Below, in pieces: positions 53,445 through 63,423 of a stretch of DNA of 64,000 bases. Source of the DNA: Basidiobolus meristosporus CBS 931.73 (taxonomy: Eukaryota > Basidiobolomycota > Basidiobolomycetes > Basidiobolales > Basidiobolaceae); assembly GCA_002104905.1 (NCBI GenBank), contig MCFE01000138.1:93486-157485 (forward strand). Reading direction: 5' to 3'. The notes beneath the pieces are model-generated. The model was not told the origin of the DNA and searched no databases. It saw only the letters and a list, made by a program, of their open reading frames with translations. A program made the translations under genes and the position numbers. Each line of letters starts with the position of its first letter. Position 1 is the stretch's first letter.

Positions 53445-53900
53445 TTATGTCGCTACTACAGGGGTTTTATATTGTACATCCTGAGAGGACTGCGTCAGAA
53501 CGTAGGGATATGAAGAACTATCGCCCGAGTTTTCCGTTCCCCTTTGCTTAGCATATTCTAATGTGTTGGCCCCACCCTCCAGTTCGAGACTAGGTCCTGC
53601 TTGATACTTGACGCTGAAGTCTTCATTGCTGTTGGCATTAGCAATGCTCAGGCTATGATACTTTTCGGTCACGGTGGTGATAACCTGGCGTAATAACAGT
53701 AATTGGACATTCGACATCCTAACGACAGGTAATACTCGGGCGTTTTGGTAGCAATCCTTGGCTTGTTGTGCATATGGTGAGCTATGATAATGGTCCTTTA
53801 TATACTCAAGAGTGCATAGGGAAGAACAGCCGCTTGGGGCAGCAACAGTCACTTAATTCGTGGCAAGGCTTAGAATCACTGCTACGGTAGTAAAGCGCAT
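53445..53900 (-). pseudogene. Secreted protein family A, copy A5 (nonsense in signal peptide)
   Basis: Start at 53900 gives MRFTTVAVILSLATN, then TAA where A3 has a codon in its signal peptide. The following 135 codons are open to the end (CSSLCTLEY, LLLRQVITTVTEKYHSLS, QAGPSLELEGG, final VVAT). The usual TRKHDNLN has become TEKYHSLS and the final Cys pair is missing. As at 25.1 kb it stands about 0.4 kb from the tRNA. Confidence 0.65.
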
Positions 53901-53969
53901 GCCGAAGAATAGCTAGGCAATATGAAAATTGCACAGGCCACTATGTACTATAGGATGCTATATAACAAG

Positions 53970-54145
53970 TTTTAACCGAGGGCAATGGCGGAAATACTGA
54001 TGGTAATAGAAGTGGTTTCAGCAATTGCAGCAATGTAAATGGTGAAGATGATTTGTGTGCTTATGGCACTGGTCATGGTGGAGCTGGCAACGGTGGGATA
54101 ACAAAAATAACGGTAGCAGCAACGGTGAGAATAGCACCTGAATGC
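53970..54145 (+). pseudogene. Asn/Gly-rich protein tail, fragment 1
   Basis: Plus-strand codons NGGNTDGNRSGFSNCSNVNGEDDLCAYGTGHGG, then GNGG and, after a one-base shift, DNKNNGSSNGENST and TGA. The low-complexity tail and repeated NG/GN suggest the end of a larger protein that is not present here. Fragment 2 at 56380-56474 is shorter. Confidence 0.35.
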
Positions 54146-54383
54146 CAACCACTATATGACGTTTGAGTACATGTAGCCTTACCACAGTATCAGCAACTTG
54201 CTTAGCATGCTGATGACTCAAATACGGACTGCTTGGGTGTTTACCTTGCCCCACCGCGTGCACACATGGCCAAGAAACGTCAATACGGAAATTCACTCTG
54301 GCTAAACATGTGGGTTGAACAAGCCTGATGACAGCATCAGGCTCTTTATTTAATTATCCAAGAGTGATATGTTGCTTATCCCA

Positions 54384-54587
54384 TCACGCGTTTCTCCAAA
54401 CGGTGACTACCTTGCTGGCAATCATCGCCGACCGTGAGCTACCGACAGGCATGTCCCAGATACTCTCGAAAGTGTGGTATGGTCCTGCTGAGCTGTTGTT
54501 GCTCCAGGAGAAGTTTCTTCCTTCGTAGTCTTCATTTCCTTCGTCTGAGTCCTTCACCCGATCGTAGAGCCAGCTTGCAAAAGACAT
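54384..54587 (-). CDS. 67-aa protein family E, copy E1
   Basis: Starts MSFASWLYDRVKDSDEGNEDY, acidic and Trp/Tyr-containing, no signal peptide, ends VVTVWRNA. TATAAAAAG (minus) at 54623-54631, 36 nt upstream, and an AATAAA near 54345 frame the gene. Frame is kept in the duplicate E2. Differences between the copies concentrate in a short middle stretch (SAGPYHTFES against PAGPYYSYEK), while flanking DNA is almost unchanged. Function unknown. Confidence 0.6.
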   Translation of the reverse strand: MSFASWLYDRVKDSDEGNEDYEGRNFSWSNNSSAGPYHTFESIWDMPVGSSRSAMIASKVVTVWRNA

Positions 54588-54929
54588 GGTGTATTCTTGC
54601 CAATATCCAGGCGTTGGCTAATCTTTTTATACGTGGAAATTATCCTGGTCACACTTGCTTGTGCTACTATGTGTTGCTCTTTTGCTACTGCTGTGCCATG
54701 CCTCTGAAGCCACCAAGCATAGCCCATCCAAAAGCCGTAATAGTTGTAGTTGCACTTCTAAATTATCACTGCCATCTATTTCAGGATCTAGCTGGTTCCA
54801 ACCAAGATCCGCCCTAACAGTTTTTGTAGCAATATAGTTTAATCTAGCGTATTGCATATCCCGGATTGATGCTGTCAAGATAGATACTCTATGTGGCTTA
54901 GACCTTATCAAAGTGCCACACTGGTTTGA

Positions 54930-56292
54930 TGCTCATCATCATGCTTGGCTCACTTGCAATACATGCGTAAGGATTGATGCTTGAGAATTACATGTATATC
55001 AGATATTCGATAGAGATGTCATATAGACTTACTTAATCCAGCACGTGCCCATTGATGCCATAGCCATGAGTAGTCTTTCTAGACTTGCTCTACACTGAAT
55101 CCAGAGCCTGTAGAGCTTCAGCTGTTTGTAATTTATTCTCAATTCCGGACCCTGTGCAACCTATCACTGTACGGGTTGCCCAGGAGTATCTCAAATAACG
55201 CATGTTGCTGCTAACCCCTAAACTCAAGAATCTGCGAAGCAAACTCTTCAAGGGTGGTTGACAGTGTTGAAAGTTTTTTGATTTTCGCTGACATTCAGAT
55301 TGGGCTTGGGTTGATGTCTACACATATTGCTACTCGGATGATTGATGATGAAAGGAATCATACAAATATCCGTGAAGCCGTGCAATTTTCTAAGAAGCCT
55401 AAGGAGAATCATAAGCAGACCTCCCGGCTGATCAAGAAATACTGCGAATGACAGGTCTGAGATAACGGCTAATTTGGCACACCAAAATCCGATTTCCCAT
55501 CGATATTTAAAAACAAATTTACATATGTAGGATTATCAAGCACACACATTTCAATTCTTCGATGTAGATATCTTGAATCGAAAGCTTGCTAACCCTATAA
55601 AGTAATACAGCCAGTACGAAATGACGTATTTAGGAACAACAGATTTTGTCGAAAATTCACTCAATTTTATCCTAAAAAACCTTTGGACCATTACCCATAT
55701 CCGGATAGAATCTGGTTAGTACGTTCATCAAGTGCCAGGTTTTTTATTACGCATCACTGTATAATGGGCTAAACCTTTCGTATAAGCTGATGTATTTGAC
55801 TTGGGCTTTACTGAGCAATTCCTCTAAGGGAAAGTTGTGTTTTCGAAAGGCTTTGGATTATTACCAATCATGGCATGGTGGCTCATCCGTAGTAAACAAT
55901 AACATCCTCTGAGCCAGCTGGTATACTCATAGCAATGGCTGTGACATTCAAATGGACAAAGCCGCATGCTTCAAGATTTTTTGCTTATTCCGAGGCAGGA
56001 TGGAGCTTCATCAATGCACAAGTTGGTATCAATTAGAGGCATGAATGGGTGACTGAATATGTAGTGATCAGATAGTTGTTGCAACCAAATTCACAATCGA
56101 CTACAAATCCTACCAGCTGGGAAAGGGCAAGAACCCCAACTAAACTGTCCATCGTTGACGAAGACTTCACATCAATGTCCGTGAATCCTTCGTGAGCCTA
56201 CAAGAGAATTGTGTTGATATCATCAGTATTCATATGTGGGATCATACAGCCTCCATGGACACACCATATCCACGATACTCTAGCATGGGTGT
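54930..56292. other. Intergenic, single-copy
   Basis: One 65-codon frame (55254-55451) without homologue or promoter is the only candidate and I do not call it. Otherwise nothing recognised. Confidence 0.35.
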
Positions 56293-56715
56293 TTAGCACT
56301 GCAAATTATCCGGCAAGACACCTTTCAGTATTTGCCAGGGATGATGGAATATTCTACACTGGGATTTTGATTTGCGGCAATGTAAATGGTGAAGATGATT
56401 TGTGTGTTTATGGCACTGGTCACGGTGGGATAACAAAAATAACGGTAGCAGCAACGGTGAGAATAGCACCTGAATGCCAACCACTATATGACGTTTGAGT
56501 ACATGTAGCCTTACCACAGTATCAGCAACTTGCTTAGCATGCTGATGACTCAAATACGGACTGCTTGAGTGCTCACCTTGCCACAATGCATGCACACATG
56601 GCCAAGAAATGTCAATGCGGAAATTCACTCTGGCTAAACATGTGGGTTGAACAAGCCTGATGACAGCATCAGGCTCTTTATTTAATTATCCAAGAGTGAT
56701 ATGTTGCTTATCCCA

Positions 56716-56919
56716 TCACGCGTTTCTCCAAACGGTGACTACCTTGCTAGCAATTGTTGCTGGACGTGAGCTACCGACAGGCATGTCCCAGATTTTCTCG
56801 TAGCTGTAGTATGGTCCTGCAGGGCTGTTGTTGCTCCAGGAGAAGTTTCTTCCTTCGTAGTCTTCATTTCCTTCGTCTGAGTCCTTCACCCGATCGTAGA
56901 GCCAGCTTGCAAAAGACAT
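56716..56919 (-). CDS. 67-aa protein family E, copy E2
   Basis: As E1, with TATAAAAAG at 56955-56963. About eight residue changes: NSP, PYYSYEKIW, RPATIAS. Upstream and downstream flanks match E1 over about 0.9 kb (segment 54030-54930 with 56380-57260), with one deletion of about 20 bp near 56420. Confidence 0.6.
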   Translation of the reverse strand: MSFASWLYDRVKDSDEGNEDYEGRNFSWSNNSPAGPYYSYEKIWDMPVGSSRPATIASKVVTVWRNA

Positions 56920-57262
56920 GGTGTATTCTTGCCAATATCCAGGCGTTGGCTAATCTTTTTATACGTGGAAATTATCCTGGTCACACTTGCTTGTGCTACT
57001 ATGTGTTGCTCTTTTGCTACTGCTGTGCCATGCCTCTGAAGCCACCAAGCATAGCCCATCCAAAAGCCGTAATAGTTGTAGTTGCACTTCTAAATTATCA
57101 CTGCCATCTATTTCAGGATCTAGCTGGTTCCAACCAAGATCCGCCCTAACAGTTTTTGTAGCAATATAGTTTAATCTAGCGTATTGCATATCCCGGATTG
57201 ATGCTGGCAAGATAGATACTCTATGTGGCTTAGACCTTATCAAAGTGCTATATTGGCTTGAT

Positions 57263-57828
57263 GCTCATATTACGCTTCCGCTCACTTGCGAGAGATTCTG
57301 GCATATGATAATATGATTAGCTGGTTTGTTCAATCTGGTGTTGATGATTAATCTGCCTAATAATCGTCAGCAACTATATATCACTACAAAAATCCCAACT
57401 CCAGAATTGTAATATTTCAGCCCAAGATATGATGGTATTCAGTTAATACACTGATACATTGTGAATCTTTTCACACGGCTGCGTTTTTGAGCTCTCATGG
57501 TTTTGAAAATAGTTACAATCTATGCGTAGATATCAAATACATACCATGCATAGTAGGACCTGCCATGATGGATTATAACTAGCTCTTAAAGTGACTGTAA
57601 CTGCCCTAGCGCAAAATTCTCCTTTGAAGCAAGTTAATAAAGTTAAAGATAAGCTATATATAATAAGTCAGCTCTCAACATTGTCTTTCAGGGATATATA
57701 CTGAAATGTTCTCTTGATTCCTAGAATAAGTGATAATAGCTACTTTATAAAATGCGTAGTAAGCAGTCTTAAGGGTATTGCAGAGTGTGGTGCTGGTTTT
57801 TGGCGGGTTTTGGAGCTATTTGAAATGA
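57263..57828. other. Gene-free border of the telomeric transposon zone
   Basis: No gene. From about 57.78 kb CpG nearly disappears. Confidence 0.4.
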
Positions 57829-59442
57829 CCAGGGGGGACATTGCCTGTAGGAGGGAGAAAGTCACCAATTGGTGAAATCTTTATTTTGGTTGAAACAAAG
57901 AAGCCAGTGCTACTGTTGTAGCCTTCATACAAGGATGGGTAGCTGAGGGGAATTGGTAGGTAAGTTAATAGGGAGAAATGATAGCTCTTCAGTGCTCAAG
58001 ATACTGCTCAGTGGGCAGGGGTGTAGCAAGAGACATGAGAATAGTTTATGAACAAAACTAATAAGGGGAATATGATATGGATTGATACAGATCATAAAGA
58101 GAGTGTGCTACTTAAGATATTACTGCCAAAGGTCTGTCAAGTATTTAGCTATGCCAACTTGGGTTTTTCTGACTACAGTATATATTGAGCAAACTACTTT
58201 AAATTAGAATCTCCAAGTATAGTTCTCCAGCAGGAGCCAGGTGTAGTGTGGTCAGTGCACTTTCAGACCTTGATCAGTGGGTTGTTGCAGTGGTGAAGGC
58301 TGAGATAGATTCTGGCTCTAAGGTAGAGAAGTTTCATCTTGTAGGGCATAAACCTAAAAGCATCAATAATAGCATATCTGTAGGGGCTGTTGTGCATCAA
58401 CATTTAAAACTTAGCCAATTTTACTCCATCTGAAAATCTAGTACCCTAACTGATTTTCCCTAACCCAAACATAACAAATCCCAGTTACAGTTTATTTTAT
58501 CCCACCTCAGAATCTATCTTTAGCTATCACACCTGATCTATTTTCAAATGGCCACTACATTATCAACCTATCTGCCAAGCCTTCCCAGGTGATTAGTCAT
58601 CTGAGATCTATCCAACCACTGTGCAGTTGCCAAGACATCAGTTGATTGATGATGTAATTTGCATTTATCTTATGCACCTTTGAACACCCAAATTGATTTC
58701 AATCAATCTAGTCCCTTGGCGCTTACTAATTCACCTTGATCAGAAAAGTATAAATAAAGTTTACTGAACCTTTTGGTTTAGTGTGTGTCTCAACAAAATT
58801 AAGATTCTGTCTCAGCAAAAATAAGAATCCAACAATTCAGTTCTAGTTTCTATCCAAGCCTAGTATATCTAGCACTCCAAAGAACACCAAGCCTAGCCTG
58901 CCTAGCAAACAAATATCATTGTCTTTATAGCCAACCCAGCTTATCCAAGACCAATATTAGATCAGAATCTTTCTGCTAATATTTCCGCCACTCTATGACA
59001 GTTGTAAGATTCTGCACTTAATTGTCCCTTTGGTTCAGTTAAACCATTCAAGAGTTTTATCACACTTTCTCTTGGATACAACAGGGGCATTCAGGCAGAT
59101 GATGTAATGCACCAAATGGAAAACTTGTCAAGCATAGTGCAGTTGCTAGAAGTAAGAAAAAGGAGTGGTGAGCCAAATTCCAAGACAGGGAAGACAAACT
59201 GCATATGTAGAAGCTGGCAGTTGGGGGCTGAAGTTGTTGGAGGATTGACAGCAAGTAGCTTGTAGAGTGCTTGTCTTTCCAGGGTGATTCTCTTCTTCAG
59301 GTGTGCTCCAGAGTCTATTCCAGTAGGAAGGAGTGGAAAGCCATGATATGTAAAGAAACTTGAGCCAGTAGAGTGCAGCTCTCTAGGTATATTGGACTAC
59401 CCAGAGGCACTGTCTTGGCAATGGAAGTCTGAAGATGATTTG
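57829..59442 (-). mobile_element. Non-LTR retrotransposon (LINE) copy A, interrupted by solo LTR 3
   Basis: The 3' end of the element is at the left: GGAGGGAGAAAG then the palindrome TCACCAATTGGTGA (57862-57875) and the complement of an AATAAAGATTT signal. It runs right through the carboxy-terminal coding region to 58387, is split by solo LTR 3, and continues at 59084 with codons matching 61590-61940 of copy B (for example HLPECP). Beyond 59442 the Gypsy LTR copy 4 begins. The frame is broken in many places. Unlike the other copies, no TTAGGG remains at its left edge. Confidence 0.75.
58388..59083 (+). mobile_element. Solo LTR of the Gypsy family, copy 3, inside LINE copy A
   Basis: 696 bp, TGTTGTGCATCAACA ... 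GGATACAACA, flanked by GGGGC at 58383-58387 and 59084-59088. The uninterrupted site is present in LINE copy B (TGTAGGGGCATTCAGG, about 61588), which has a single GGGGC. This is direct proof of the insertion and of the LTR limits. Confidence 0.93.
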
Positions 59443-60140
59443 AGTTGTCCATCAACATTTAAAACTTAGCCAATTTTACTCCATTAGAAAATTTAGTACC
59501 CTAACTGATTTTCCCTGATCCAAACATAATTAATCCCAGTTATGGTTTATTTTATCTCATTTCAGTATCTATCATTAGCTATTACACCTGATCAGCTCTC
59601 ATATGGCTTTTATGTTATCAAGTTATCTGCCAAGCCTTCCCAGGTGATTAGTCAACTGAGATCTATCCAACAACTTAGCGGTTGCCAAGACATCAGCTGA
59701 TTAATGAAGCAGTTTTAATTTATCTTATGCACTTATCAGCACCCCTACAGATTTGAATTAGTCCAGTCTCTTTGGGCTTACTAATTCAACTTGTCTAGAA
59801 AAGTATAAATAAGGTTTCCTGAACCATTTGGTTTAGTGTGTGTCTCAACAAAATTAAGATTGTATCTCTGCAAAATCAAGAACTCAACAATTACCTTCTA
59901 GCTTCCAACAAGCCTAGAATATCTAGCACTCCCAAGAACACCAAGCCTAAGCTGCATAGCAAACCAACTTGTTTGCCTTTATAGCCAAACCCAGCTATAT
60001 ACAAGACCAATATTACACCAGAACCTCTCTGCTAAAACTTCTGCCACTCTCTGACAATTCTAAAATTCTGCACTTAGTTGTCCCTTGGGTTCAGTTTGAC
60101 TACTCAGGAGCTTTATTACACTTTTCTCTTTGATACAACA
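59443..60140 (+). mobile_element. 5' LTR of a Gypsy element, copy 4
   Basis: 698 bp, about 85-90% like copies 1-3; first bases mutated (AGTTGTCCATCAACA), end TGATACAACA. No target duplication follows because an internal region with gag continues, so it is the left LTR of a broken element. TATAAATAAG about 59810. Confidence 0.8.
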
Positions 60141-60329
60141 CTTTCTTTAGTTGAGTCCATTACATTCTACTACTTTACCAGATATCCTCAGCAGCAAGTA
60201 ATCCAAATCTATCCATGTTGGAAGAAGCTCACAGAAATTGGCAAGTGCTTACTGTGCAAGTTGAGAGTATTGTGCATGAAAGAAACACCTTGATGCTTGA
60301 GCACTCAAAGCTTGCTTAGACAAGATCTG

Positions 60330-61049
60330 ACAATCATTGCAGCAATGAACTCCTTAAAGCTATTTCTGGTTACCAAGATGCAATTGGTATTATCAAAGAA
60401 GCTCTAGAGAATGTTGCTTTAGTAATTGACAGCATTGACAATCTGCCAAGCCTTACTCTGCATCAGCCACCAAGAAGTCATGCCTTTTGATGCTCCAGAT
60501 ATATGTCTCCCACTAGACCTGCCCCAGTGGTTGTCCCAAGATGCTTGCCTCTTTAGGCTGAAGGAGCCAATGACATAAAGAATCCTAGTGAGTTTCTTTA
60601 CAAGTTTGGCCATGTCTTAGCTGTGCACCAGCTAAACCCCAACATCAATTGGGCTAGACTTCTGCCTCTCTGTTTCACCATGCAAGATGCTGACTGGGTT
60701 TAAGTGAGCATTCCTTTGAATTGTACATGGAAAGTTGCCCAGAACCTCTTTTGCAGCCATTTTGAAGATCCCCTCAAGGAAGCGCATCTAAACTGCAACT
60801 TATGGAAAACTAAAATGCAAAAAGATAAATCAGTGCAACACTTCTGTCATAGATTCCAGAGACAAATGAGATTAGCTGGAGTTAGTGATGCCAATCCATT
60901 GCTTACTTCTCATTTTCTTTCAAACTTTTCATACCAGCTAGAGAGCAAAATTGCCATTGTCAAAGCATGTAACCCTGCACACACTTATGACAAAATCTCA
61001 GAGATATGTACACTTGCAATCACAATGACTGCAACTGTTAGCCAGGCTT
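60330..61049 (+). pseudogene. Gypsy gag, truncated by telomeric repeats
   Basis: Codons NPSEFLYKFGHVL..HQLNPNINWARLLPLCF.MQDADWV, a TAA at 60701-60703, then VAQNLFCSHFEDPLKEAHLN, KSVQHFCHRFQRQMRLAGV and LSNFSYQLES. This is the order of the fungal Ty3/Gypsy capsid region. The frame ends at SQA where TTAGGGTTAGGG begins (61048); zinc knuckle, protease, RT and integrase are all missing. The gag is thus cut by a former chromosome end. Confidence 0.8.
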
Positions 61050-61059
61050 AGGGTTAGGG
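61048..61059 (+). repeat. Internal telomere seed (TTAGGG)2
   Basis: Two exact TTAGGG units joined on the left to gag sequence and on the right to GGGGAGACAGTC, the 3' end of LINE copy B. It shows that a broken end was healed by telomere repeats and then received the LINE. Confidence 0.85.
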
Positions 61060-63017
61060 GGGAGACAGTCACCAACAGGTGAAATCTTTATTTCAGTTGA
61101 AACAAAGAAGCCAGCGCTACTGTTGTAGCTTTGATACAAGAGTGTGTAGCTGACGGGAATTTGTAGGTAAGTTGATAAGAAGTGATGATAGTTCTTCAGT
61201 GCTCAAGACACTGTTCAGTGGGAAGGGGGGTAGCAAGAGAGGTAAGAATGACTTGTGAACAACATTAATGAGGGGAATGTGATAAGGACTGATATACATC
61301 ATAAAGGCTGTGTGCTGCTGCAGATATTGCTGCCAAAGGTCTGTCAAGTACTTCAGGTAGGCCAGCTTGGGTTTTTCTGACTGCAGAATATAGTGAGCAA
61401 ACTTCTTGACTTCAGGATCTCCAGTATAGTTCTCCAGCAGGAGCCAGGTATTGGGTGGTGTGTTCTCTTCCAGGCCTTAATCAGTGGGTTGTTGCAGTTG
61501 TGAAGTCTGAGGTATAATATGGTTCTAAGGTAGAGAGGTCTGATCTTATAGGGCATAAACCCAAAAGCACCAAGAATAGCCTGTCTGTAGGGGCATTCAG
61601 GCAAATGAGGCACCAAGGAGGTAATGCACCATACTGCAAACTTGTCAAGCTTAGTGCAGTCTCTAGAAGTAAGAGAGAGAAGTGGTAAGCCAAATTCCAG
61701 GACAGGGAAGACAAACTGCTTGAGTAGAAGGAGGCAGCTGGGAGCTGAAGTTGTAGGAGGAGTAACAGCCAGTAGCTTGTGGAGTGCCTGTCTTGCTAGG
61801 ATAATTCTCTTCTTCAGGTGTGATCCAGAGTCTAGTCCAGTAGGAAGGAAAGGAAAGCCAAGATATGTAGCAGAAACCTGAGCAGGTAGAGTGGAGTTCT
61901 CCAAGCTGATGGGAGAGCCCAAAGGTACTGTCTTTGCAATGGAAAGCTGGAGATTATTCTTCTGCAGATACTGGTGGATGGTCTGGGAGTCTTGTTGCAA
62001 ATTGGAGGAGGATATTCTGATGTCATCAGCAAAGAGAGTAACCAGGCAGTCAGCTGAGAGTCTTGGGAAATCATTCAGGAAGATAGCAAACAGTATAGGA
62101 CCAAGCACAGAGCCTTGAACCACTCCATTAAGAACTGAGAACACAGCTGATTGCTCACTTGGGTACAGAATTCTTGCTTGTGGATCCAGAAACAGAGACC
62201 TGACAAGCAGGGTGAGAGAGGGACTGGAGAAGCATTGCAACTTGGACCAAAGAAGATTTCTGTCAACTGAATCAAAGGCCTTAGTAATATCAAACAGAAC
62301 AGAGGGATACTTGCACTGGAGAGAGTGATCTTGGCTAAGTATGATTGCATATTCTAAGGAGAGGCTAGGAACAAAGCCAAACTGTGCAGGGTGAAACTTG
62401 AGGGAGTCAGAGTAGAGCTCCTGAGTAAGCAGAAGCTCAAACACCTTTCTGCAGGTGGGCAGCAGAGATATTGGCTTGTAGGAGCTATGATCCAGGTGCT
62501 TTCCTTTACCCTTGTACAGTGGCAGAACATTTGCAAAGGACCATTCCCCAGGAGTAGAAAGCTGGGCTGAGCATTGCTGAAACAGTGGAAGCAGAAGTGC
62601 AGACATGGCCTTGGTACCAGTCTTCAGAAGCTCATAAGAGATTGTGTCCACACCAGGAGCAGTAGAGTTGGGAAGCCTCTTGAGCACATTATGGATTCTC
62701 CTTTGATCAAGTGCAAGTGGGATGGGCAGAGTCTTGAAGTCAGGATGAAAGCCAGGAGTTGAGTACTGCTTTGTAGAGAAGAAGATGTTAGCCAGCTGTT
62801 CTGTTGAAGGTAACTTCCTGGAAGAGGGCCTCATTGCCCTGTAGAGTCTTGATACTGCTCTTGTTATAGAGTTGGAAGATTGCAGAGGCAAGGAACTCAT
62901 AATATGATCCCAGAGCTGAGTATGCAGAGTGTGGTGAATTGCCTTGGAGTGGTGTATTGCTGTCAGGAGGAGTTTCTCTGTTTTTGGGTTAGGGAAACTC
63001 AGGTAGATTTGTTGCAG
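61060..63017 (-). mobile_element. LINE copy B (5'-truncated, 1.96 kb)
   Basis: 3' end at 61060 with hairpin TCACCAACAGGTGA (61069-61082); 5' end at 63017, where coding sequence stops at CAGGGTTAGGG. Contains the reverse transcriptase and the carboxy-terminal domain but no endonuclease or upstream ORF, so it is truncated at its 5' end like the others. Confidence 0.85.
61117..63017 (-). pseudogene. LINE reverse transcriptase, 5'-truncated with one frameshift
   Basis: The open piece (63041 to 61353) reads as 562 codons, but the first seven or eight come from telomeric/junction sequence and there is no ATG; the real coding part starts at QQIYLSFPN. RT motifs in order: NSTAPGVDTISYELLK (codons 125-140), YKPISLLPT (188-196), LFDITKAFDSVD with the catalytic Asp (249-260), GVVQGSVLGPILF (306-318), FADD (337-340). 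A single-base loss near 61475 moves the frame; the continuation, with YILQSEKPKLAY and LTDLWQQYLQ, ends at 61117. No endonuclease is visible. Family: non-LTR retrotransposon, clade undetermined. Confidence 0.88.
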
Positions 63018-63104
63018 GGTTAGGGGGAGGAAAGTCACCAAGTGGTGAAATCTTTATTTACTTATGACAAGTATCTAAAGTAGCCAAGTTAATCTGAAGT
63101 TAGG
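63016..63104 (-). mobile_element. LINE copy C (about 80-bp 3' stub)
   Basis: Starts after AGGGTTAGGGGG (63016-63027), hairpin TCACCAAGTGGTGA (63035-63048), AATAAAGATTT complement, then only some 50 bp of tail before the next GTTAGGGGG at 63099. Its tail differs from copies B and D, hence another subfamily. Confidence 0.75.
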
Positions 63105-63423
63105 GGGGGGAGACAGTCACCAACAGGTGAAATCTTTATTTCAGTTGAAACAAAGAAGCCAGCGCTACTGCTGTAGCTTTGATACAAGAATGAGTAGCTG
63201 AGGGGAATTTGTAGGTAAGTTAATAAGAAGTGATGATAGTTCTTCAGTGCTCAAGACACTGTTCAGTGGGAAGGGGGGTAGCAAGAGAGGTAAGAATGAC
63301 TTGTGAACAACATTAATGAGGGGAATGTGATAAGGATTGATATTCATCATAAAGGGAGTGTGCTGCTGCAGATATTGCTGCCAAAGATCTGTCAAGTACT
63401 TCTGGTAGGCCAGCTTGGGTTTT
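63099..63423 (-). mobile_element. LINE copy D (about 0.32-kb 3' piece)
   Basis: Junction GTTAGGGGGGGG at 63099-63110, hairpin TCACCAACAGGTGA (63117-63130), then sequence nearly identical to the 3' end of copy B including the last 76 codons of the protein (63395-63165, TDLWQQYLQQHTPF...). Stops at CAGCTTGGGTTTTT, inside what is coding sequence in copy B. Confidence 0.85.

Noticed and set aside
55254-55451. 65-codon plus frame in the single-copy stretch
   Set aside because: No TATA, no homologue in the window, no recognisable domain.
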